Below, in pieces: positions 1 to 5,402 of a DNA stretch of 6,940 nt. Each line of letters starts with the position of its first letter. Position 1 is the first letter of the stretch. The position numbers were made by a program, and so were the translations under genes. Below the pieces are notes generated by a model. The model saw nothing but the letters and a program-made list of their open reading frames with translations, was not told the DNA's origin and ran no database searches. Origin of the DNA: Geothrix sp. (GTDB lineage: Bacteria; Acidobacteriota; Holophagae; Holophagales; Holophagaceae). Where the stretch lies: assembly GCA_023701165.1 (NCBI GenBank), contig JAMPXL010000046.1:1-6940 (forward strand), read 5' to 3'.

Positions 1-1089
1 CAGCCCAACGCGGCTCTGGTGCTCAGCGACCTGGAGGGCAGCTACCTGGGCCTGTCCAGCCGTCCCGACGTCGCTTCCAAGGTCGATTTCAAGGGCCGTG
101 CCGGAGGGCTGGCCCCCATCACCATTACGGGCCACGCCATGCCCCTGCGCAGCGACCTGGATACGGATGTGACCCTGAAGATCCAGGGCGCGGACCTCAC
201 GGACTTCACGCCCTACACGGGCAAGTACCTGGGCTACACCGTGCAGAAGGGCAAGCTCGACGTGGACGCCCGCCTGCGCATCGAGCGCCGGAACCTGAAG
301 GCCGAGAATGCCGTGAAGCTGGACCAGTTCTACCTGGGCGAGAAGGTGCCGAGCCCCGACGCCACGGGCCTGCCCGTGAAGCTGGGCCTGGCCATCCTCC
401 GCGACCGCAAGGGCGTCATAGCCTTCGACCTGCCCATCGAGGGCAGCCTCGACGATCCCGACGTGAAGTACGGCAAGCTCGTGTGGAAGGCCGTGTTCAA
501 CCTGCTGGGGAAGATCGCGACCTCGCCATTCACGCTTCTGGGCAAGCTGTTCGGCGGCGATGCGGGCGATCTCAGCGCGGTGGCCTTCGCGCCGGGCGCC
601 AGCACCCTTGATGGGGCCGCCACGGCCAAGCTCCAGACCCTGGCGAAGGCGCTGCAGGAGCGGCCCGAACTGCGGCTGGAGGCAGAAGGCGCCGTGGATG
701 AGGGCCTGGATGGCGGGGCCCTGCGCAAGGCGGCCCTGGAGGCCCTGCTCCGGCGGACCCGGGCCCAGGGCCTGAAGCTGGCGGAGGAGGGCCCCGTCCC
801 TGCCGCCGAGCGGGAGCGCTGGATCCTCGCCGCCCATGCGGCCGCTTTCCCGGCGCCCAAGGAAACCCGGGAGGCCAAGGCTGCGCCGCCGCCCCCGCCC
901 GCGGAGATGGAGCAGCGCCTGCTGGGCACCCTGAAGGCGGATCCCGCCGAGCTCGCCCAGCTGGCCGATGCGCGGGCCAAGGGCGTGCTCGCCTGGCTGC
1001 TGGATACGGCGAAGGCCGACTCCGCGCGGGTCTTCCAGGTGCGCACCGGGCAGGCCAAGGGCGCGGCGGTGGCGTTCACCCTCAAATAG
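1..1089 (+). CDS. DUF748 (AsmA-like) domain protein, C-terminal part, 5' truncated
   Basis: This reading frame is open from base 1 and ends at TAG 1087-1089, leaving 362 residues of a protein whose start lies outside the window. The fragment has the hallmarks of the C-terminal half of DUF748 proteins: an LSDLEGSYLGLSS strand near residues 8-20, TPYTGKYLGYTVQKGKLDVD near 70-89, SPDATGLP at 118-125, a DLPIEGSLDDP stretch ending near 153, and the SPFTLLGKLFGG segment near 175-186. A FAPGASTLDGAATAKLQTLA region from about 196 follows, resembling the OmpA-like end of this family. An Ala/Pro/Lys-rich linker with a run of prolines lies near 290-305. Family members are large envelope proteins related to AsmA, thought to work in the periplasm or in lipid/outer-membrane homeostasis; the exact role is unknown. 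It converges on the next gene and overlaps its stop by 8 bases. I am confident of the family, not of the function. Confidence 0.85.
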   Translation, partial: QPNAALVLSDLEGSYLGLSSRPDVASKVDFKGRAGGLAPITITGHAMPLRSDLDTDVTLKIQGADLTDFTPYTGKYLGYTVQKGKLDVDARLRIERRNLKAENAVKLDQFYLGEKVPSPDATGLPVKLGLAILRDRKGVIAFDLPIEGSLDDPDVKYGKLVWKAVFNLLGKIATSPFTLLGKLFGGDAGDLSAVAFAPGASTLDGAATAKLQTLAKALQERPELRLEAEGAVDEGLDGGALRKAALEALLRRTRAQGLKLAEEGPVPAAERERWILAAHAAAFPAPKETREAKAAPPPPPAEMEQRLLGTLKADPAELAQLADARAKGVLAWLLDTAKADSARVFQVRTGQAKGAAVAFTLK

Positions 1090-2407
1090 CGGCGCCCCGA
1101 GCCCAGGTTTCGGTGCCTTCGGCCAGGTCGGGGATGCCCGGCCCGAAGCGGTCGGCGCCGAGCCAGTGCAGGCCGGGCGGCAGGATCTGGAGGATGCGGG
1201 CCGCGCGGGTGCCGTGCCCGGGCTCCAGCAGGGGGAAGGCGCCGGGGCAGGATTCCTCGCGCACCTGGACGGCCTCCGGCAGCTCCGGCAGCCAGCGGCG
1301 CAGCTCGGCGGCCACGCCCGGCCAGGTCTCCAGCGCGGCGTCGATGGGATAGGCGCCGCCCAGGTAGGTGCGCACCTGCATCAGGCCGGGCACGCCGCGG
1401 GGATCGTCCGCCGCGAAGGAGACGGCGCCCAGCAGGCCCCGGCCTTCGGGAGGATGGACCAGCAGCCCGAAACCCCGCTCCCAGCCCGGCACCGGGCGGT
1501 GCCGGCTGTGCCAGACGCGGAGATCCAGGCGGGGGATGGCGTCGAGCAGCTCCGAGGCCTCCGGCGCCACGGGGCGCAACAGCTCCGCCGCCGCCGCGGA
1601 GGGCAGCGCGAGGATCACCTGGTCCGCCTCCCGCGCCAGGCCCTCCCCGTGGACCCGCCAGCGCCCGCCGGGCAGGGGTTCCAGGGCGCGGGCCGCGCGG
1701 TTCAGGTGGAGGGTGTCCGGAGCCTTATCCAGCGCCAGGGCCAGCGCCCGGGCCAGGGCGCCCACCCCGCCCGCGGGCAGTCGGGTGCGCTCGGGGCCGC
1801 TCCGGAGGCTGCCGAGGAGCAGGCCCCCGCAGCGCTCCAGATACGACAGGCGCGGCAGCGCCGACAGGCCGATGCGTTCCGGCGGCGCCGCCAGGATCCC
1901 GGCCACCAGCGCCGGGAGCCACTCCCGGGCGAAGGCCCCGCCCAGGCGGCGGGCGAAGAAGGCCTGGAGGCTCTCGTCCGGGTGGGACGCGGCTGATGCG
2001 AAGGGTTCCCCCAGCAACCGGAGCTTCTGGAGGAAGGTCAGCCCAGGCGCCCGCGCCAGGCCCCGCAGGGTGGCCGGGCTGGGGTGCCGTGCTCCGGCCC
2101 GGCCCAGCCAGCGGGGGCCCCTGGGACTGGAGGGGGAGGGCCGCAGGTCCAGCTCCAGATTCCGGAGCAGGCGTTCCAGCGGAGCGTCCTGGGCCACCCG
2201 CAGGGATTGGGGACCCCGCTCCAGGAAGCCCGGCTCGCCCTGGGGCCCCGGCCAGGGCAGGGTCTGGGCCCAGCCACCCACGGCGGGAGAGCCCTCCCAG
2301 ACCTCGATGGCGAACCCGCGGTGGTGGAGGTGCCAGGCGGCCATCAGGCCGGAGAGGCCGGCGCCGAGGACGAGGGTTGGGGGGGGAGGGCCTGAATGCG
2401 GGTCCAC
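1082..2407 (-). CDS. hemG: protoporphyrinogen/coproporphyrinogen oxidase (HemY/HemG-type flavoprotein)
   Basis: A 441-residue FAD-dependent oxidase of the HemY type. It oxidises protoporphyrinogen IX to protoporphyrin IX, or coproporphyrinogen III to coproporphyrin III, late in heme synthesis. The N-terminus carries the dinucleotide-binding motif LVLGAGLSGLMAAWHL (glycines 15, 17, 20), the ribose-binding acid E38 in VWEGS, and VGGWAQT at 43-49. GPQSLR (65-70) matches the family's GPxS/T segment. The C-terminal FAD motif is GLHWLGADRFGPGIPD (412-427), like the GxGIPD signature of the family. Length is near the usual 450-480. The start is GTG at 2405-2407, with AGGAG four bases upstream. It lies 18 bases downstream of the PlsC-like gene on the same strand and is probably co-transcribed with it. 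The sequence alone does not decide between the protoporphyrin and coproporphyrin routes, because no ferrochelatase neighbour is present. The symbol follows common database use; hemY, pgoX or cgoX are alternatives. Confidence 0.88.
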   Translation of the reverse strand: MDPHSGPPPPTLVLGAGLSGLMAAWHLHHRGFAIEVWEGSPAVGGWAQTLPWPGPQGEPGFLERGPQSLRVAQDAPLERLLRNLELDLRPSPSSPRGPRWLGRAGARHPSPATLRGLARAPGLTFLQKLRLLGEPFASAASHPDESLQAFFARRLGGAFAREWLPALVAGILAAPPERIGLSALPRLSYLERCGGLLLGSLRSGPERTRLPAGGVGALARALALALDKAPDTLHLNRAARALEPLPGGRWRVHGEGLAREADQVILALPSAAAAELLRPVAPEASELLDAIPRLDLRVWHSRHRPVPGWERGFGLLVHPPEGRGLLGAVSFAADDPRGVPGLMQVRTYLGGAYPIDAALETWPGVAAELRRWLPELPEAVQVREESCPGAFPLLEPGHGTRAARILQILPPGLHWLGADRFGPGIPDLAEGTETWARGAAI

Positions 2408-2411
2408 GGGG

Positions 2412-2416
2412 CTCCT
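2412..2416 (-). promoter_or_regulatory. ribosome binding site of the porphyrinogen oxidase gene
   Basis: AGGAG on the minus strand, four bases before the GTG at 2407. It supports the GTG start in a frame with no ATG near the FAD motif. It sits in the 18-base gap after the stop of the PlsC-like gene, so translation may be coupled. Confidence 0.55.
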
Positions 2417-2425
2417 AGGCGGAAA

Positions 2426-3028
2426 TCAACCCTCCGCGGGGCGCTCCCGCAGGCCGTGGACGCCGCTGAACAGGGACTGGATGCGCGGCAGGTCCTGGTC
2501 CAGATCGCCGGTCGGGTGGAACAGGGGCATGAGCCGGACCACGTGCGTGCGGTAGTCGAAGCCTACGGGCAGGATGGGCACGCCGGCCGCGCAGGCGATC
2601 TGGTAGAAACCGGATCTCCAGCGGCTCACGCCCTTGCGGGTGCCTTCAGGCGCCAGGCCCAGCAGCAGGGCCGGGGCCGCCTCGAAGGCCGCCACGCAGG
2701 CGCCCACCACCCCGTGGCTGGCCCGCCGGTCCACGGGGATGCCGCCCAGCCCCTGCAGGAGGCCCTTGAGGGGCCCCTTGAAGAGGGTGTGCTTGCCCAG
2801 CCAGGAGGCCCGGAACTCCAGGGCGAACAGGATCGCCAAGCCCAGGGGGAAGTCCCAGTTCGACGTGTGGGGGGCCACGATGGCCACGAACTTCGGCGTC
2901 TCCGGGAAGGCGCCCTCGATCTGCCAGCCGCCGAGCCGCAGGTAGGCCCGGCCCAGGGCCCGCACGGCCCATCCCCGCCGCCGGATGAGGGGGGCTGGGG
3001 GTTTCAGCTGATCCAGGGTTGACGGCAC
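2426..3028 (-). CDS. PlsC-type lysophospholipid/1-acylglycerol-3-phosphate acyltransferase family protein
   Basis: A 200-residue acyltransferase of the PlsC/LPLAT superfamily. These enzymes move an acyl chain from acyl-ACP or acyl-CoA to a lysophosphatidate-like acceptor at the inner face of the membrane. The catalytic HX4D motif appears as HTSNWD (H54, D59). GIPVDR (96-101) and APEGTRK (126-132) match the acceptor-phosphate-binding blocks, and a GFYQIA segment (140-145) follows, as in the short bacterial subfamily with HTSxWD motifs. About 200 residues is normal for that subfamily, so it looks full length. The start is GTG at 3026-3028, just before MPSTLDQL; only a weak GGAAG lies upstream. 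It is the first gene of a probable pair with the porphyrinogen oxidase. The substrate is not shown by the sequence: it may make phosphatidate, or modify another lipid, since this short clade is not the canonical PlsC. Confidence 0.85.
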   Translation of the reverse strand: MPSTLDQLKPPAPLIRRRGWAVRALGRAYLRLGGWQIEGAFPETPKFVAIVAPHTSNWDFPLGLAILFALEFRASWLGKHTLFKGPLKGLLQGLGGIPVDRRASHGVVGACVAAFEAAPALLLGLAPEGTRKGVSRWRSGFYQIACAAGVPILPVGFDYRTHVVRLMPLFHPTGDLDQDLPRIQSLFSGVHGLRERPAEG

Positions 3029-3071
3029 GTGGCTTCCGGAAAGGAGGGACCTGGAAGAGGGCCCTCCGAAA

Positions 3072-3103
3072 TTGAAACAGAAAGGGCGCCTTCCGGCGCC
3101 CTT
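3072..3103 (-). terminator. intrinsic terminator of the peroxiredoxin gene
   Basis: On the minus strand a perfect 9-bp stem (AAGGGCGCC / GGCGCCCTT, 3082-3090 with 3095-3103) encloses a GGAA tetraloop and is followed by a broken T-rich stretch (TTTCTGTTTC). It begins about 20 bases after the peroxiredoxin stop and separates that gene from the PlsC-like gene downstream. Confidence 0.75.
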
Positions 3104-3123
3104 CCAGGGTGGTGGTTCCAGGG

Positions 3124-3705
3124 TTACTTGGCGGCCACGTAGGCCTTGAGGCCATCCGCCGTGGGTTTCATCGCTTTTTCGCCCTTGTGCCAGTTGGCGG
3201 GGCAGACTTCGCCGTGCTCTTCGCTGAAGTCCACGGCGTCGAGGAGGCGGAGGACTTCCTCCACGCTGCGGCCCAGGTCGTTGTGGTTCACGGTGATGTG
3301 CTTGAGGATGCCGTCCTTGTTGACGATGAAGAGGCCGCGCAGGGCGATGCCGGCGGGCAGCAGGACGTTGTAGTCCTGGGCGATGGTCTTGTTGAGGTCG
3401 GAGACCAGGGGGAAGGTCACGCCCTGGATGCCGCCGTCCTTGCGGGGGGTGTTCACCCAGGCGTGGTGGCTGAACTTGGAGTCGACGCTGACGCCGATGA
3501 CCTGGGTGTGGCGGGCCTCGAACTCCTTGATGGCGTCGGCGAAGGCCAGGATCTCCGTGGGGCAGACGAAGGTGAAGTCGAGGGGGTAGAAGAAGAGGAC
3601 GACCTTCTTGCCCTTGTAGTCGGAGAGCGAGATCTGCTTGAACTCGCCGTTGACCAGGGCATCGGCCTTGAAATCGGGTGCGGGCTGGGTGACGAATGCG
3701 GCCAT
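3124..3705 (-). CDS. typical 2-Cys peroxiredoxin (Prx1/AhpC group)
   Basis: A 193-residue thiol peroxidase that reduces hydrogen peroxide, alkyl hydroperoxides and possibly peroxynitrite in the cytoplasm. The peroxidatic cysteine is C48 in FYPLDFTFVCPTE, and the resolving cysteine is C168 in GEVCPANW, the arrangement of typical 2-Cys dimers. VIGVSVDSKFSHHAW (69-83) and NTPRKDGGIQG (85-95) are also diagnostic. GGIQG replaces the GGLG motif of over-oxidation-sensitive forms, and the C-terminus ends KAYVAAK in place of a YF motif, so it may resist over-oxidation (inference). Length is normal. The ATG at 3703-3705 has TGGAGG four bases upstream. It is transcribed alone, with a terminator behind it and a likely promoter plus an IscR-like box ahead. 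No AhpF or thioredoxin reductase partner is in the window, so the reductant is unknown. Confidence 0.95.
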   Translation of the reverse strand: MAAFVTQPAPDFKADALVNGEFKQISLSDYKGKKVVLFFYPLDFTFVCPTEILAFADAIKEFEARHTQVIGVSVDSKFSHHAWVNTPRKDGGIQGVTFPLVSDLNKTIAQDYNVLLPAGIALRGLFIVNKDGILKHITVNHNDLGRSVEEVLRLLDAVDFSEEHGEVCPANWHKGEKAMKPTADGLKAYVAAK

Positions 3706-3709
3706 GGTG

Positions 3710-3715
3710 CCTCCA
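3710..3715 (-). promoter_or_regulatory. ribosome binding site of the peroxiredoxin gene
   Basis: TGGAGG on the minus strand, four bases before the ATG. It fixes the start at 3705. Confidence 0.65.
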
Positions 3716-3719
3716 TTGC

Positions 3720-3739
3720 GGGGTTTAACCCCGGGGTTT
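3720..3739. repeat. GGGGTT inverted/direct repeats in the peroxiredoxin leader
   Basis: GGGGTT (3720-3725), AACCCC (3727-3732) and GGGGTTT (3733-3739) lie back to back, giving two overlapping palindromes: GGGGTT-T-AACCCC and AACCCCGGGGTT. With the predicted promoter the whole cluster falls in the 5' untranslated leader just ahead of the ribosome binding site, where it could fold. No known riboswitch or operator is recognised, and in GC-rich DNA it may be chance. Confidence 0.4.
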
Positions 3740-3753
3740 CGGTGGGAGAAATC

Positions 3754-3782
3754 AGGCTACGCGCCGGGTCCGCGGGGTTCAA
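3754..3782 (-). promoter_or_regulatory. predicted sigma70-type promoter of the peroxiredoxin gene
   Basis: On the minus strand TTGAAC (3777-3782) and TAGCCT (3754-3759) are separated by exactly 17 bases. They match the -35 consensus in its TTGA and the -10 consensus in its TA...T positions. Transcription would start near 3747, giving a leader of about 42 bases. The IscR-like box ends five bases upstream of the -35, which supports this assignment. Confidence 0.5.
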
Positions 3783-3787
3783 GGAAA

Positions 3788-3812
3788 ATATCCGACAAAA
3801 ACAGTCGGATAT
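3788..3812. promoter_or_regulatory. IscR/Rrf2-type operator (type 1-like palindrome)
   Basis: Two perfect inverted half-sites, ATATCCGAC (3788-3796) and GTCGGATAT (3804-3812), flank a 7-base A-rich centre. The inverted repeat extends one more base pair on each side, to 3787 and 3813. The 25-base layout matches the E. coli IscR type 1 consensus as I recall it (ATASYYGACT, five-base centre, AGTCRRSTAT) at 22 of 25 positions. IscR and other Rrf2 regulators sense Fe-S cluster, redox or NO state. The site abuts the -35 of the peroxiredoxin promoter on its upstream side, which suggests activation or relief of a block in response to Fe-S or redox stress. It is not a terminator: no gene ends here. 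The regulator itself is not in the window. Confidence 0.6.
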
Positions 3813-3843
3813 TCCAAACCTGGGGGTCCATTGAGGGCGCCGG

Positions 3844-3862
3844 GTCCGGGACCGCCCCGGAC
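3844..3862. repeat. short GC-rich hairpin in the divergent intergenic region
   Basis: GTCCGGG (3844-3850) and CCCGGAC (3856-3862) form a 7-bp inverted repeat around a 5-base loop. No T-run follows on either strand, so it is not an obvious terminator. It lies between the IscR-like box and the predicted arginine deiminase promoter; a regulatory role is possible but unproven. Confidence 0.3.
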
Positions 3863-3919
3863 GCGGCTTTCCGGACTGTCAATGCCCGGGAATGGGCGGC
3901 GGACGGGCCCGGAGCCGCG

Positions 3920-3928
3920 TGCTACGCT
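3920..3928 (+). promoter_or_regulatory. possible extended -10 promoter of the arginine deiminase gene
   Basis: TGCTACGCT fits the extended -10 form (TGn followed by TAnnnT). No good -35 lies 17 bases upstream. Transcription would start near 3935 and give a leader of about 25 bases before the ATG at 3960. The call rests on one element only. Confidence 0.3.
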
Positions 3929-3959
3929 CCGGAGTTTGGGACTTCCGAGGCCTTCCCCC

Positions 3960-5261
3960 ATGCAGCCCATCCAGCTTTCCGTCTTCTCCGAGACCGCCCG
4001 CCTGAAGCAGGTGGTGGTCCACAATCCCGGCCCGGAAGTGGACCAGATGGTGCCCGGGATGATGGAGAAGCTGCTCTTCGACGACATCCTCTACGGGGAC
4101 CTGGCCCGGCACGAGCACGGCCAGTTCCGCCAGGTGCTGGCCAAGGTGGCCGACGAGGTGCTGGACATCCAGGATCTCTTCATCGAGGCCCTGCAGGACG
4201 AGGGCGTGAAGCTGGGCTTCGTGGAGGATCTGCGCCGCCTGGTGGGCCTGCCGGACGACACCTGCAACCTGCTGCGCGACATGGCCCCGGCGGACGCCGC
4301 CCGCAGCGTCATCGGCGGCCTGCCCTGGGACGACATGCCCAGTCACACCCCCTGGGAGCAGGAATTCGACTACCGGGTGCGGCCCATCCCCAACCTGCTG
4401 TTCATGCGCGATCCCGCTTCGGTCATCGGCGACGGCTACAGCGTGAACTCCATGGCCACCTGGGCCCGGGAGCGCGAGCCGCTCATCCTCAGCTACGTCT
4501 TCCGCCACCATCCCCGCCTGAAGCACCACACGGACCACGACAAGTGGTTCGATCAGGTGACGCCCCTGGTCCGCGGCGAGATCAAGGCCCCGGTGAGCCT
4601 GGAGGGCGGCGATGTCCTGGTGCTCAGCCACAAGGTGCTGGCGGTGGGGTGCAGCGAGCGCACCCAGGCGGACGCCATCCACCTGCTGGCGGAAAGCCTC
4701 CGGGCCCACCGGGCGGAGGACGAGACCAGCTTCGACCACCTGCTCATGGTGCTCATGCCCAAGAAGCGCAGCGCCATGCACCTGGACACCATCTTCACCC
4801 GCACCAGCGAGGACGAGTGCCTGGTCTACCCGCCCTACTTCGTGGAGGGCAGCCGGGAGCTGCTGAATGTGACCAGCATCGACCTGCGCCACCCGGAACT
4901 GCGCATGAACACCCACCCCAGCCTGCTGAAGGCCCTGCGGCGGGTGGGCATTGATCTGAAGCCCATCTTCTGCGGCGGGAACGATTTCATCCTCCAGCAG
5001 CGGGAGCAGTGGACGGATGGCGCCAACGCCTTCTGCCTGGCCCCCGGCGTCATCACCAGCTATGGACGCAACCTCGCCACCGGCGAGGCCCTGGCCAAGG
5101 CCGGCTACCGGGTGGTGACGGCCCAGGCGGTCCTGACCGATCCGGCCCTGGACCTGCTCGACGGGAACAAGTACCTGGTGCAGATCGAGGCCAGCGAACT
5201 GAGCCGGGCCCGGGGCGGACCCCGCTGCATGACCATGCCCCTGTCCCGGGAAGGGCGCTGA
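3960..5261 (+). CDS. arcA: arginine deiminase
   Basis: A 433-residue guanidine-group-modifying enzyme that hydrolyses L-arginine to L-citrulline and ammonia. The family's N-terminal pattern is clear: SETARLKQVVVHNPGPE (10-26) and LLFDDILY (38-45). The active-site residues line up with arginine deiminase: D151 in FMRDP, E215 in SLEGGD, H274 and D276 in MHLDT, and the nucleophile C423 in ELSRARGGPRCMTMP. The family's RET/HHP segment is seen as REREPL...FRHHP (170-185). The reading frame stays open upstream to 3831, but homology begins at the ATG at 3960, which has GAGG nine bases before it, so I take that start. The length is slightly above the usual 400-420 because of a short insertion around 388-405, before the Cys loop. 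No ornithine carbamoyltransferase, carbamate kinase or antiporter gene lies beside it, so the classical arc operon is not intact here. A citrulline- or ammonia-producing role outside the ATP-yielding pathway is possible. Confidence 0.88.
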   Translation: MQPIQLSVFSETARLKQVVVHNPGPEVDQMVPGMMEKLLFDDILYGDLARHEHGQFRQVLAKVADEVLDIQDLFIEALQDEGVKLGFVEDLRRLVGLPDDTCNLLRDMAPADAARSVIGGLPWDDMPSHTPWEQEFDYRVRPIPNLLFMRDPASVIGDGYSVNSMATWAREREPLILSYVFRHHPRLKHHTDHDKWFDQVTPLVRGEIKAPVSLEGGDVLVLSHKVLAVGCSERTQADAIHLLAESLRAHRAEDETSFDHLLMVLMPKKRSAMHLDTIFTRTSEDECLVYPPYFVEGSRELLNVTSIDLRHPELRMNTHPSLLKALRRVGIDLKPIFCGGNDFILQQREQWTDGANAFCLAPGVITSYGRNLATGEALAKAGYRVVTAQAVLTDPALDLLDGNKYLVQIEASELSRARGGPRCMTMPLSREGR

Positions 5262-5371
5262 GGGGCCTCCGGAGCTTTCCGCCATCTTCCGTGGGGTTGA
5301 CATGGGCCATGGAAACACTGAAAACAAAAGAGAAAGAATCTCCATCGGGGTTCCTGGTAGACTTCTCATCC
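5262..5371 (+). other. spacer after arginine deiminase with an AT-rich patch; possible small RNA region
   Basis: This gap is notable for a perfect TTGACA at 5297-5302 followed by an A-rich stretch (5311-5340) unlike the GC-rich surroundings, then an extended -10-like TGGTAGACT at 5355-5363. The element 17 bases after TTGACA (GAAAAC) is a poor -10, and TAGACT lacks a good -35. A transcript from either would end at the terminator at 5372-5402, giving a short RNA of about 30-70 bases. It may equally be just the 3' untranslated end of the arginine deiminase transcript plus the promoter of the next gene. No convincing small protein is seen. Confidence 0.3.
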
Positions 5372-5402
5372 GCGCCTCGTTCCCCGAGGCGCCCCTTTTT
5401 TT
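5372..5402 (+). terminator. strong intrinsic terminator directly before the LpxL-type gene
   Basis: An 8-bp perfect stem (GCGCCTCG 5372-5379 with CGAGGCGC 5385-5392) and a 5-base loop are followed by CCC and seven T (5396-5402). The last T touches the ATG of the next gene. It would end transcription from the arginine deiminase gene, 110 bases upstream, or of a short leader RNA. Confidence 0.85.

Noticed and set aside
3057..3066. 10-bp palindrome GAGGGCCCTC upstream of the PlsC-like gene
   Set aside because: It is short and GC-rich, with no linked promoter elements or second copy; expected by chance at this base composition.
3787..3813. Reading the AATATCCGAC inverted repeat as a terminator
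   Set aside because: On the minus strand it is followed by TTTTCC, but no gene ends nearby on either strand, its stem base is AT-rich, and it sits beside a promoter.
3831..3959. Upstream extension of the arginine deiminase frame to a TTG at 3831
   Set aside because: The 43 extra residues are Pro/Arg-rich with no family likeness, and would overlap the predicted promoter; homology begins at the ATG at 3960.
3638..4954. A 438-codon plus-strand frame overlapping the start of arginine deiminase
   Set aside because: It begins antisense to the peroxiredoxin gene and then runs out of frame through arginine deiminase; the composition is Pro/Gly/Arg-rich low-complexity shadow.
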